Shown here piece by piece: positions 27,205 through 35,531 of a stretch of 64,000 nucleotides of DNA (its first letter is position 1; every line of letters begins with the position of its first letter). The position numbers were made by a program, and so were the translations under genes. The DNA lies in assembly GCF_003129485.1 (NCBI RefSeq), contig NZ_QFFG01000004.1, forward strand, positions 124,001-188,000, written 5' to 3'. The notes under the pieces were generated by a model. The model saw only the letters and a program-made list of their open reading frames with translations. It searched no databases and had not been told where the DNA came from. The stretch is from Polaribacter aquimarinus (GTDB lineage: Bacteria; Bacteroidota; Bacteroidia; Flavobacteriales; Flavobacteriaceae).

Positions 27205-28563
27205 TTATTTAATAATGATACTACTATACTCTCCTAAAACTTTGACAAGATTATTAGAAGTTTTGTTTTTACTAAATAGAGCTGTTCTTTTATTATCTAA
27301 TTTTACCCTATTTACTTCGTATTTAAACCTAGAAGCCACTTTACCAAGAGTAATAGTAGCATCTGAATAACTTAAATCTAGAATAAATTCAGTAAAATTA
27401 GGGTGAAAACTTTCTATAATTAATTTTCCGAATTTATCTTTAACTTTTGCTTTTTCATTAATTCTTAAAATATTTACACCAGAAGAATTGTTGGATAAAA
27501 AGGCATTAGTAACTGATGCAATTTTTGCATCAGTTACATTATTTAAAAATAAACTACAAGTGTTTAGGTTGTTGATGTTTACTTTAGAATAATCTATAGT
27601 TAGCTTTCCTCCTATTAAATTATTCGCATTAAAAGAACCATACTTTACATTACCGGAAGCTACTGTATTAGGTAATTTTACTTTACAATGACGTGTGTTT
27701 AAATCAAAAGTAGCATTCTTAGGCACCTTAATTTCTAGTCTCTTTTTAATTTTAATTTCTTTACCATCAATGATTAATTTACCAGAATCATTAGAATGAA
27801 AATTAAACTTTATTTCTTTTAATTTTGCTTGAGCTTTTGCTAATTTTTCTTTAATTTTTATTTTATCTACTTTGGCAAATTCTACTTTGGCTTTAGCAAA
27901 TTGTTTTTTCATTTTAGCTTTAGACTCTTTGAATTCTTTTCGCAATTTCTCTTTGCTTTCCGCCATTTTCTTCTTTAACTCTTTGTATTTTTTTGTCTTT
28001 TTGAAGGCTTCCCATTCTTTTTTTGTTTTAATCACGATTTTATCTTTTCCATCATTCCATCTAAAATCATATCGTCCATTTTTGCCAATAGAATCCTCCA
28101 AATCATCTAAATCTTCGAAGTCAAAATCGAAATCTGACATAAAATCAAAATTCATTTCAGGAAGTACAATAACATCTATATCGGGTATATTAATATCTGG
28201 GAAAGAAAAATCCATATCGTTAAAGAAAATAAAATCGGTTTTGGCTCCAATTCCATAACTTCCTTTTGAAGTAATCTCTACTTTCCTACTGTTTCCTAAA
28301 GCTTCAAAATCCCAATTTTTAAAATATTTTTCAGCTTCTATTTTAGACAATCCTTCTATTTCTATGAAAGCTTGAACTTGAACTTCATTTTTATTCCAAG
28401 AGGTTACATTAATTTCTGTATTCGTAGCGTTTATTTCTACTTCTACATCTTTATTTGTTTTAAAGTTTTCAGTAATTTTTTTATCAAATTTTTGAGCAAA
28501 TGCTGATCCTAAAAAACAGATAGCTACAAAAGTGATGATATTCTTATATGATTTGTGTTTCAT
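27205..28563 (-). CDS. Secreted DUF4097-like protein with charged helical insertion
   Basis: A 452-aa protein with a signal peptide (NIITFVAICFLGSAFAQ) and two beta-rich parts, one at the N terminus (residues 24-110) and one at the C terminus (about 270-452). The latter has repeating short strands such as GNVKYGSFNANNLIGGKL and ANLNNLNT-like turns. They resemble the beta-solenoid of DUF4097 'putative adhesin' proteins. Between them lies a highly acidic stretch (FDFDFEDLDDLEDS near 140-157), then about 90 residues of Lys/Glu/Ala-rich helix, probably coiled coil (KKYKELKKKMAESKEKLRKE). The gene overlaps the upstream membrane-protein gene by 20 bases and is the third gene of an ECF sigma operon. 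It is probably a periplasmic or surface effector of that regulon. Confidence 0.72.
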   Translation of the reverse strand: MKHKSYKNIITFVAICFLGSAFAQKFDKKITENFKTNKDVEVEINATNTEINVTSWNKNEVQVQAFIEIEGLSKIEAEKYFKNWDFEALGNSRKVEITSKGSYGIGAKTDFIFFNDMDFSFPDINIPDIDVIVLPEMNFDFMSDFDFDFEDLDDLEDSIGKNGRYDFRWNDGKDKIVIKTKKEWEAFKKTKKYKELKKKMAESKEKLRKEFKESKAKMKKQFAKAKVEFAKVDKIKIKEKLAKAQAKLKEIKFNFHSNDSGKLIIDGKEIKIKKRLEIKVPKNATFDLNTRHCKVKLPNTVASGNVKYGSFNANNLIGGKLTIDYSKVNINNLNTCSLFLNNVTDAKIASVTNAFLSNNSSGVNILRINEKAKVKDKFGKLIIESFHPNFTEFILDLSYSDATITLGKVASRFKYEVNRVKLDNKRTALFSKNKTSNNLVKVLGEYSSIIIK

Positions 28564-29104
28564 TTTGATTTGTATTTAAATTTTTAAGTTGTTGTAATTG
28601 CTTTTTCAAGCGTTGTAACAGCTGTAAGCGTAATTGTAAATTACGAATCAATGCATCTATAGTAGCATCATTAACTCCTTTTGTATTGAGCTCTTTAGTT
28701 AATGATTTGTATTCTTTAGTAAGTTCTGCTATTTTAAGTAAATAGCCATCTACCATTTCTTTATTTTCATCAGTTAATTCTAGTTGACTAATTTCTAAAT
28801 TTATACTATTGGTATAATAAGTTTCAATAGTTTGAAACTCTGGAGAAATGCTTCCTAAACTAATTTCTTTTGGAGTTATTTTTGGGTCTTCTTCTATGGT
28901 GTTAGAAGGATAAAACTTAATTGCTAAACTAACTAACAAAACAACTGAAGCCGCTATAAATAACCATTCATAGTTTTTTTTCTTTGGTTTATGTTGATGC
29001 ATTTCTTGTTGTAACAAATCTTCAAATTTAGATGAATGGTTTGCTGACAATTCAACATTTTTTTCTTTGTAATTTTTTAATGATTCTCTAATATCCTTCT
29101 GCAT
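28544..29104 (-). CDS. Single-pass membrane protein, candidate anti-sigma factor
   Basis: A 186-aa protein with a cytoplasmic N terminus of about 43 residues, one transmembrane helix (WLFIAASVVLLVSLAIKF, about 46-63), and an extracytoplasmic region that ends in Leu/Gln/Lys-rich coiled coil (LQLRLQLLQRLKKQLQQLKN). It overlaps the ECF sigma gene by 17 bases and lies directly downstream of it, the usual place for an anti-sigma factor. There is no zinc-binding HxxxCxxC motif, so it would be a non-ZAS type, and the assignment is inferred from position and topology. Confidence 0.65.
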   Translation of the reverse strand: MQKDIRESLKNYKEKNVELSANHSSKFEDLLQQEMHQHKPKKKNYEWLFIAASVVLLVSLAIKFYPSNTIEEDPKITPKEISLGSISPEFQTIETYYTNSINLEISQLELTDENKEMVDGYLLKIAELTKEYKSLTKELNTKGVNDATIDALIRNLQLRLQLLQRLKKQLQQLKNLNTNQNETQII

Positions 29105-29645
29105 AGTTCAAATTTTTTAATTGTTCTTTTAATAGTTTTTTTCCTCTTAACAAGTGTGTTCTAGATGTATTTTCTGTTATTTTTAAAACCTTAGAAATCT
29201 CTTGGTGATCATAACCTTCTAATAAATAAAGCGTTAAAACCAGTCTGTATTTTTCTTTTAGATTGTTAATAATGGCTATAATTTTATCAGCAGAAACGTT
29301 TTCTTCCACTTTCCAATCTTCATTATCTTCAACTTTGTAGACCTCTTCATTTATGGAAACCAATTCTAACTTTTTCTTCTTTAAATAATCTATACTTTGA
29401 TTGATGACAATTCTTTTTAACCATGCACCAAAAGCGACTTCATTTTTATAATTTTTAATGTTTTTAAACGCTTTTATAAACGCATCTTGCATTACATCTT
29501 CAGCAATAAATCTATCTTTTACATATCGAAAAGCAATATTCAGCATTGCTTGACAATACAAATTATACAACTGAATTTGCGCTTTGGCATTGTTGTTTTT
29601 GCATTGGTCAATGATAGGTTGATGTAACTGTTTGGTTGCGTTCAT
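29088..29645 (-). CDS. ECF-family RNA polymerase sigma factor
   Basis: A 185-aa sigma-70 family protein. Region 2 spans about 22-90 (IAFRYVKDRFIAEDVMQDAF, then FGAWLKRIVINQSIDYLKKKK), and region 4 about 125-175 (YRLVLTLYLLEGYDHQEISK, then LKITENTSRTHLLRGKKLLK). Region 3 is absent, as in ECF factors. The gene overlaps the downstream membrane-protein gene. A palindrome, TTTTTGCA-GTGT-TGCAAAAA, lies about 30 bases upstream of its start and may be an operator or a terminator for the kinase gene. The signal it responds to is not evident. Confidence 0.9.
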   Translation of the reverse strand: MNATKQLHQPIIDQCKNNNAKAQIQLYNLYCQAMLNIAFRYVKDRFIAEDVMQDAFIKAFKNIKNYKNEVAFGAWLKRIVINQSIDYLKKKKLELVSINEEVYKVEDNEDWKVEENVSADKIIAIINNLKEKYRLVLTLYLLEGYDHQEISKVLKITENTSRTHLLRGKKLLKEQLKNLNYAEGY

Positions 29646-29675
29646 TGATACTTTCTTGTCTTATAGACGATACTT

Positions 29676-29695
29676 TTTTTGCAGTGTTGCAAAAA
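29676..29695. promoter_or_regulatory. Perfect palindrome upstream of the ECF sigma gene
   Basis: TTTTTGCA-GTGT-TGCAAAAA is an 8-bp perfect inverted repeat with a 4-nt spacer between the end of the kinase gene and the start of the sigma gene. It could be an operator, or a hairpin ending the kinase transcript. No T run follows it in the minus direction, which weakens the terminator reading. Confidence 0.45.
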
Positions 29696-29725
29696 CACAA
29701 AGAATTTATTGAAATTTGTAAAACT

Positions 29726-31609
29726 CTAAAGTGGAACTCGAATTATTGCACTTGTTCCTGAATTTACACTAGGCTGATAATTAATGGTTCCATGAACCAT
29801 ATCTACTCTACTCTTAATATTTAAAACACCATGTCCTTTTTTACTTTTATGCTGCATTCCAACACCATTGTCTTCAATCATCAGAACTAAATTATCTTCT
29901 TGTTTATAGAGCAAAACATTTACTTCTGTTGCATTAGCGTGTTTTATAATATTATTTAGCAATTCTTGAGCAACTCTATATAAACTAATTTCTATGCGTT
30001 CATCAAAACGATTATTTACTTCAAAATGTTCAAACTTATATTTGATTTCTGAATAATTAAAAGTTCCATATAACAAATCGTTTATCGCTTCTAATAATCC
30101 ATTTTCCATTAATGACCTTGGCATCATTTGATGAGAAATATTACGTATTTCATCAGCAGATCTAGAACAATTGGTTAAGATTTTATCTAATTCCTCTTTT
30201 TTGGTTTCATCAGTTTCTTTGTTTTTAACATGACCAATTGCCATTTTTAATGCTGCCATTTCTTGTCCAATTCCATCATGTAAATCTTTACTTATTCTTT
30301 TACGTTCATCTTCAGATGCTTTAACCACAGCCTCAAAACCTCTTTCTTTTTCATCTAAAATTGCAGCTTGTAGTTTTTGTTTTTGTTTTGCTTTATTTCT
30401 GTTGTAGAATAATAATCCTCCTAAAACTAAAAAACCTAAACCTCCAATTAATAATAACTGTGTGTTTCTCTGTGAAGCTATTGTAGCTTCATTTGTCTTA
30501 ATTTTTAAATTTTGTTTGGTAATTTGTTTTTCTTTCTCAGCTGTTTGGTACTTAACTTCCAGAGTAGAAACTTTTGCAAGATTATTTTCGTTCAGAATAG
30601 AGTCTTTATAAATGTTTTTAAGCTTAAAATAATCCAGTGCTTTTTTATAATTTTTCTTTTTGGTTTCTAACACATACAAATAATTGTAATTATCTACTAA
30701 ATTCAGTTTGTTTTTTAAACGTTTAAATAACTGTAGACTTTCCTTAAGTATCGTTTCTGATTTCTGAAATTGATTAATATTATAATAAGCTTCGCCCAAA
30801 TTCATTTGTGCAACCCCTACGCTATTTTCATCTTGAAATTCTTTGGCTTTGTTAAGGGATATTTTATAATATTCTATGGCTTTATTAAAATCACTCTTAT
30901 AGAAATAAATAGCGCCAATGTTAGAATAAATGGGCGCAATCCCCTCAAAATAACCAGTTTCTTCTGTTAATTTTTCAGCTTTTTTATAAACTTTTAATGC
31001 ATCATCCAATTTACCAAACATTAGAAGCATATTTCCTTTTTCTAAATAAACAGGAGCTAAAACATCTACACCAAGATTTCTAAACTCAGCTATTTCTGTA
31101 GCCTTAGTTATTTGATTCAGTGCATCTTTATATTTTTTTAATCTCCAATAATTCTGTCCAATTACTAAATCAGCCATTACTCCTGTTAAAGTATCTTTAT
31201 TGGAATAAGACAAATCTCTAGCCTTAAAAACATAATCCATTGATATTTCAAAGTCACCTAAGAATTTATAAATAACTCCAAGTCTTTGGTATGCTTTTGC
31301 AATTAAAAGTGGATTATTTATGTTTTGAGCAATTCTTAGCGCTATCAATTGCTGCTCTCTAGCTTTATTATATTCTGCTTTTTGTGAATAATAAACTCCT
31401 AAAGAAGAGTTATATCTTGATAACCAAGTAGAATCATTTGGTTTTATAGCTTTCTCTAATTTATTAAGATAAAACCTCATTGAATCTAATTGAGCATATT
31501 GTGTTCTTACTGTTTTTTCATAAAGAAATTCAAGTTTTTCTTGATAAGTTTCTTGACTATTAACATTCAAAACAAAGAAAAGCAAAACAAGGAAACATCT
31601 TTTTTTCAT
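29726..31609 (-). CDS. TPR-containing sensor histidine kinase (HisKA_3 type)
   Basis: A 627-aa protein: signal peptide, about 350 residues of tetratricopeptide repeats (for example AKAYQRLGVIYKFLGDFEIS and IEYYKISLNKAKEF), and a transmembrane helix near 384-402 (LLIGGLGFLVLGGLLFYN). The dimerisation/phospho-acceptor region is ERKRISKDLHDGIGQEMAAL with His444. The ATPase domain has SLYRVAQELLNNIIKHANA (N box), DNGVGM (G1 box) and a final GTINYQPSVNSGTSAIIRVP. The TPRs face the periplasm. The architecture is common in Flavobacteriia. No response regulator is adjacent, so the partner is elsewhere; the gene reads towards the ECF sigma operon. Confidence 0.88.
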   Translation of the reverse strand: MKKRCFLVLLFFVLNVNSQETYQEKLEFLYEKTVRTQYAQLDSMRFYLNKLEKAIKPNDSTWLSRYNSSLGVYYSQKAEYNKAREQQLIALRIAQNINNPLLIAKAYQRLGVIYKFLGDFEISMDYVFKARDLSYSNKDTLTGVMADLVIGQNYWRLKKYKDALNQITKATEIAEFRNLGVDVLAPVYLEKGNMLLMFGKLDDALKVYKKAEKLTEETGYFEGIAPIYSNIGAIYFYKSDFNKAIEYYKISLNKAKEFQDENSVGVAQMNLGEAYYNINQFQKSETILKESLQLFKRLKNKLNLVDNYNYLYVLETKKKNYKKALDYFKLKNIYKDSILNENNLAKVSTLEVKYQTAEKEKQITKQNLKIKTNEATIASQRNTQLLLIGGLGFLVLGGLLFYNRNKAKQKQKLQAAILDEKERGFEAVVKASEDERKRISKDLHDGIGQEMAALKMAIGHVKNKETDETKKEELDKILTNCSRSADEIRNISHQMMPRSLMENGLLEAINDLLYGTFNYSEIKYKFEHFEVNNRFDERIEISLYRVAQELLNNIIKHANATEVNVLLYKQEDNLVLMIEDNGVGMQHKSKKGHGVLNIKSRVDMVHGTINYQPSVNSGTSAIIRVPL

Positions 31610-31709
31610 AACACTTATTGATTTAATTAGTTTTATTGTTAAATATAAATTTTATTTTTAAAAGTGTAAACTTTTAATTTTTCAATCCAAAAGTTTATTT
31701 TTACAATAG

Positions 31710-32783
31710 ATGTCAAATAAGAACAAATCTACATTACACGAAAAAAAAGGAGTTTCTCAACCAGAAACTACTAGTAAATTAAGTGCCCAAAAAATTAAAC
31801 TAAATAGAGCCAAAAAAAACTCAGTTAATGAATTTGTAGATAAAATTTTAGAAGGAAATATTACTTTTTTAAGTCGCGCAATTACATTAGTAGAAAGCAC
31901 AAATGCTAAGCACCAACAAAAATCCAATGAAATTTTAGAACAGTGCTTACCTTATGCTAATAATTCTGTAAGAATTGGAATTACGGGTGTTCCAGGAGTT
32001 GGAAAAAGTACTTTTATTGAAGCCTACGGAAGACATCTGACTTCTAAAGGAAAAAAAGTAGCCGTTTTAGCTGTAGATCCTAGTAGTTCTGTAAATAAAG
32101 GTTCTATTTTAGGTGATAAAACTAGAATGGAACAGTTAGTTACTGATAAAAATGCATTTATTAGACCTTCTCCTTCTGGAACGTCTTTAGGGGGTGTTGC
32201 TCAAAAAACAAGAGAATCAATCATTTTATGTGAAGCAGCTGGTTTTGATACCATTCTGATTGAAACTGTTGGCGTAGGTCAGTCTGAAACTTTGGTACAT
32301 TCTATGGTCGATTTTTTCTTGCTTTTAAAACTAGCTGGTGCTGGTGATGAATTACAGGGTATTAAAAGGGGTATTATTGAAATGGCAGATGCAATAGTTA
32401 TCAATAAAGCTGATGGTGATAATGAAAAGAATACAAAAATTGCTAAAGTAGAATTTAATAGAGCACTACATTTATATCCTTTAAAAGAGAGTAAATGGCA
32501 ACCTAAAGTTTTAACAGCAAGTGCTTTGAAAAATATTGGGATTACTGAAGTTGATGAAATGATTCAACAATATTTTGAGTTAACTAAAGCAAACAATTAT
32601 TTCTCTCAAAAAAGAAATGACCAAAATAAATATTGGTTAATGTCAACAATCGAGAGACAACTAAAAGACAATTTTTATACGAATCCAAAAATAAAGTTGG
32701 CACTAGACAAAGAAATTAAAAATCTAGAAAATGCAAAAACGACTCCGTTTAATGCGGCAAAAAGATTATTAAAATTTGATTAA
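31710..32783 (+). CDS. meaB: Methylmalonyl-CoA mutase-associated GTPase MeaB
   Basis: A 357-aa G3E-family GTPase. The P-loop is GVPGVGKSTFIEA near 91-103, followed by VLAVDPSSSVNKGSILGDKT, which is diagnostic for MeaB/ArgK, and ETVGVGQSE near 190-198. The GTP-specificity motif is NKADGDNEKN near 232-241. MeaB protects and assembles the adenosylcobalamin-dependent mutase. The mutase genes are not in this window. The N-terminal Ser/Thr/Lys-rich extension of about 40 residues is longer than in the Methylobacterium enzyme. Confidence 0.94.
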   Translation: MSNKNKSTLHEKKGVSQPETTSKLSAQKIKLNRAKKNSVNEFVDKILEGNITFLSRAITLVESTNAKHQQKSNEILEQCLPYANNSVRIGITGVPGVGKSTFIEAYGRHLTSKGKKVAVLAVDPSSSVNKGSILGDKTRMEQLVTDKNAFIRPSPSGTSLGGVAQKTRESIILCEAAGFDTILIETVGVGQSETLVHSMVDFFLLLKLAGAGDELQGIKRGIIEMADAIVINKADGDNEKNTKIAKVEFNRALHLYPLKESKWQPKVLTASALKNIGITEVDEMIQQYFELTKANNYFSQKRNDQNKYWLMSTIERQLKDNFYTNPKIKLALDKEIKNLENAKTTPFNAAKRLLKFD

Positions 32784-32792
32784 AATGAAAAC

Positions 32793-32824
32793 AAAAAAAG
32801 CCACAATAACTGCAGCTTTTTTTT
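32793..32824. terminator. Bidirectional terminator between meaB and the secreted lipoprotein
   Basis: AAAAAAAGC (32793-32801) pairs with GCTTTTTTT (32815-32823), forming a 9-bp stem with a 13-nt loop. The T run downstream on the plus strand and the mirrored A run make it usable from both sides. Confidence 0.65.
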
Positions 32825-32838
32825 ATTTGGGTTTTGTT

Positions 32839-33777
32839 TTAATCTATTTCTGCTTTAGAATATGTAGTGTCTGCCCATCTAATTTGAGCTCTACCTCCTT
32901 TAACTCTATAAGCACCATATCTAATACCAGATTGTGTTCCTCTATCAGGTTCAGGGATATTCCAATTAAAAGCTGTTCCTCCAATTATAGCATCTGCATA
33001 ATGTATTTTTTTACTAGCGTCATTAGGATCTTGTCTAAAACCAACTTTTAAGTCTATAGCAATTTCTTCATTCTTTTTTACATTTTTTAGAAAAACAATA
33101 TCTCTACCAGATCCTTCACCACCTCTTACATTTATTTGTTCTCTGAAAATATCAAAAGAAACTTGAACTTGACTACCATTACTATCAGCTCCATAAACCG
33201 GTTTAGCTAAATATAAACAAATTGCAGGGTCTGCTGAACCACCTCCCCCTGTATGCTTTCCTTTGGCTTGCATAATATAAGTTCCATCACTGCTATCACT
33301 AGAAGTTTTCCCAACTTCAAGAATTCTAACTGTACCTTTAAAATGTGCAAAACTTCCAACTCCAGTTTTTTGAGACCTCGCCAAAGAACGTTCCATTCTT
33401 GGTTGCAAAGTTGTACCTAAATGATTAGAACCATCTGTTATATTATATACTCCCCATTGCTTTCCATTAACGGTGCTTTCGGAATAATCTGAGTAACAAG
33501 TTCTATCATCTATTGTTCCAACATTAATTGCATTTGGTAAATCGGGTGCATTTCTTGAAGGATTACTAAATCCATCATTACAAGTTGTATAAGCCCCTAC
33601 TAATTCATCACTTGCAACCCCAGAATTTGGGTCTGGATCTGGATCCGGGTCAGGATCAACAATAAAATCAACTAGTATTTCATCTGTTTTTTCTTCAGGA
33701 TCACATGATGTAAATGAAACAAAGAAAATCAAGATTAATATTGAACTGTATTTAAAAGTTAAATTGTATTTTTTCAT
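32839..33777 (-). CDS. Secreted lipoprotein, jelly-roll polysaccharide-lyase-like (function uncertain)
   Basis: A 312-aa protein with a lipoprotein signal peptide (lipobox FTSC, Cys25) followed by CDPEEKTDE, whose acidic residues fit Bacteroidota surface-export signals. [10 protein letters not shown] linker follows (about residues 41-50), then a domain of about 250 residues. That domain has aromatic and basic motifs in strands: [16 protein letters not shown], and near the end [18 protein letters not shown]. The order and the final strand pair recall the jelly-roll lyases that carry R-x-E-L, QIH and YxxGxY motifs, but none of those is exact here. I infer a carbohydrate-related function and cannot assign a PL family. 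It is monocistronic. Confidence 0.6.
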   Translation of the reverse strand: MKKYNLTFKYSSILILIFFVSFTSCDPEEKTDEILVDFIVDPDPDPDPDPNSGVASDELVGAYTTCNDGFSNPSRNAPDLPNAINVGTIDDRTCYSDYSESTVNGKQWGVYNITDGSNHLGTTLQPRMERSLARSQKTGVGSFAHFKGTVRILEVGKTSSDSSDGTYIMQAKGKHTGGGGSADPAICLYLAKPVYGADSNGSQVQVSFDIFREQINVRGGEGSGRDIVFLKNVKKNEEIAIDLKVGFRQDPNDASKKIHYADAIIGGTAFNWNIPEPDRGTQSGIRYGAYRVKGGRAQIRWADTTYSKAEID

Positions 33778-33824
33778 ATGTTTATATTATAGGTTCCCAA
33801 AAATAATTTCATGTAATACCTCAA

Positions 33825-33843
33825 CTATCCTGAGCTATCCTGA
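33825..33843. promoter_or_regulatory. Tandem CTATCCTGA repeat in divergent promoter region
   Basis: CTATCCTGA occurs at 33825-33833 and again at 33835-33843, one helical turn (10 bases) apart. It lies between the divergently transcribed lipoprotein and monooxygenase genes, which suggests a direct-repeat operator. It may also be chance. Confidence 0.35.
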
Positions 33844-33958
33844 AAGCTAAGTAATTTAAGACAATTTTATCATTAATGCTATTAAAATAATGATTAAGTG
33901 TTAGTTAAAATTATTTTTTATGGTTTTTTCTATATCTTTAAATTATAATTAAATAATA

Positions 33959-34255
33959 ATGAAAAATCAAAAATTAACTATAGTAGCTAAAATTTTAGCA
34001 AAACCAGAAAAAAAGACATTAGTAAAAAAAGAATTACTAAAACTGATAGAAACTACGATAGCAGAAAAAGGATGTATTAATTATGATTTACATCAAGATA
34101 ATGAAAATAAAAACCTATTCTTATTCTATGAAAATTGGGAATCTAGAGAATTATGGCAAAAACATATGAATAATAGCCATTTAGCTGCATATGCTAAAGC
34201 TACAGAAGGTGCTATAGATGATTTTAAACTGTTTGAAATGACTCCAATTAGTTAA
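33959..34255 (+). CDS. Antibiotic biosynthesis monooxygenase (YgiN/ABM-like) protein
   Basis: A 98-aa dimeric ferredoxin-like alpha/beta protein of the ABM family: TIVAKILAKPEKKTLVKKEL, then CINYDLHQDNENKNLFLFYENWE, and the C-terminal HMNNSHLAAYAKATEG. Family members oxidise or bind quinones, and some are stress-related. The pattern 'CxNYDLxQ...FxxxENWxS...H...H' is the usual one. It stands alone, divergent from the lipoprotein gene. The substrate is unknown. Confidence 0.85.
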   Translation: MKNQKLTIVAKILAKPEKKTLVKKELLKLIETTIAEKGCINYDLHQDNENKNLFLFYENWESRELWQKHMNNSHLAAYAKATEGAIDDFKLFEMTPIS

Positions 34256-34286
34256 ATAAAAGTTACCATAAATTCTATGATATCAA

Positions 34287-35486
34287 TTAAACTCCAAAAT
34301 ATTGGGATACAATTTTCTTAATTTTTCGATTTAAAGATTTTATCGCATTATAACTTGTGTGTTCTAATACGATAACAACCAAGTCATCATCTAAATAATT
34401 GTTAACTCCTGTACTAAAACCATTCCATTTTCCATGATGATATATCGTATTTTCATTTTTTGAATCAATACGAAATCCAAAACCATAAGGTACTTTTCTT
34501 CCATATATTGTTTCTCCTTTAGAATACATTAAATTTAAAGATTCCTTAGAAAGTAGTTTACCTGAATTTAACCCGTATGTCCATTTAAACAAATCATCTG
34601 CAGTAGAATATACATTTTTGTCTCCTACAACTGCATCATTAACGGTATTTCCTATTTTAATATGTTTCCACCCTCTATACAGTCGATAACCTTTTAATTG
34701 GTTTTTGTAAACTTCATCATTCTCACTACTGTATACGTAAGAATGTTTCATTTCTAAAGGATCAAAAATATTTTCTTTAAGAAAATTACTAAAAGAAGTT
34801 CCAGAAACTTTTTCTACAATAGAGGCCAGAACAAAATAGCCTGTATTAGAATAATCAAAATTACGTCCTGGTTTAAAAAAACGTCCTACATTAGATGTAG
34901 TCAATAGTTTCATCATTTCTTCATTAGTAGGTGCTTTTTTCTTTTTCCATTGATGTTCTGCAACCCAAAAATACTTTGGTAATCCTGCGGTATGATTTAA
35001 TAGATTTTTAATAGTAACATTTTCGAAAGGAAAATCTGGAAAAAAAGTATTAATAGTGTCGGTAATTTTAATTTTATTTCTCTCGATTAAGAGCATTATT
35101 GCAGATGCTGTAAACTGTTTACTTACAGAAGCTAGTTGAAAAGTAGATTCCTCTTTAATTGGTATTTTCTTTCTAAAATCTGCATATCCAATATGATTCT
35201 TATAGACTATTTTTTTATTCTTTGCTACCAAAATAGTTCCATGAAAATCGTGTCTTTTGTGAATACGATTTAACAAAGAATCTAATTTTTGTTTTACTTT
35301 TTTTGTGAGGCTTTCTGGATAAAATTCTACTGATATCTTTGGTTTAATATCTATTTCATTAGAAGCAACCGCTTTAGAAACCTGCGTATTTTTTTTACCC
35401 TCGGAAGTATTACAGGCAAAAATAAAGATGCTAAAAAATGCAATTATAAGAACAGATATGTATTTACTATACTCTTTCAAAAACAA
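34287..35486 (-). CDS. Serine hydrolase, beta-lactamase/class C PBP fold, lipoprotein
   Basis: A 399-aa protein with an N-terminal lipoprotein-type signal (ISVLIIAFFSIFIFAC, Cys25). The SxxK motif is S120-V-S-K123 in FQLASVSKQFTAS, the YxN motif is in FDYSNTGYFV near 205-214, and the KTG/HxG motif is HHGKWNG near 350-356. It belongs to the beta-lactamase-related family of D-amino or peptide esterases and carboxypeptidases. Physiological substrates of such proteins are usually cell-wall peptides or esters; resistance to beta-lactams is not implied. The start is a TTG (35486, or the second TTG at 35480); there is no upstream ATG in frame. Confidence 0.85.
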   Translation of the reverse strand: MFLKEYSKYISVLIIAFFSIFIFACNTSEGKKNTQVSKAVASNEIDIKPKISVEFYPESLTKKVKQKLDSLLNRIHKRHDFHGTILVAKNKKIVYKNHIGYADFRKKIPIKEESTFQLASVSKQFTASAIMLLIERNKIKITDTINTFFPDFPFENVTIKNLLNHTAGLPKYFWVAEHQWKKKKAPTNEEMMKLLTTSNVGRFFKPGRNFDYSNTGYFVLASIVEKVSGTSFSNFLKENIFDPLEMKHSYVYSSENDEVYKNQLKGYRLYRGWKHIKIGNTVNDAVVGDKNVYSTADDLFKWTYGLNSGKLLSKESLNLMYSKGETIYGRKVPYGFGFRIDSKNENTIYHHGKWNGFSTGVNNYLDDDLVVIVLEHTSYNAIKSLNRKIKKIVSQYFGV

Positions 35487-35531
35487 AATTAAAGGTTGGG
35501 TAATTTAAACATCATACAACAAAAATAAAAA

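Noticed and set aside
27164..27370. 68-codon plus-strand ORF upstream of cysS and across the end of the secreted protein
   Set aside because: Most of it is antisense to the DUF4097-like gene and there is no promoter or family support.
33640..33668. Short tandem repeats of GGATCTGGATC type, possible CRISPR or microsatellite
   Set aside because: They only encode the Pro-Asp linker of the lipoprotein in frame; there are no spacers or flanking genes.
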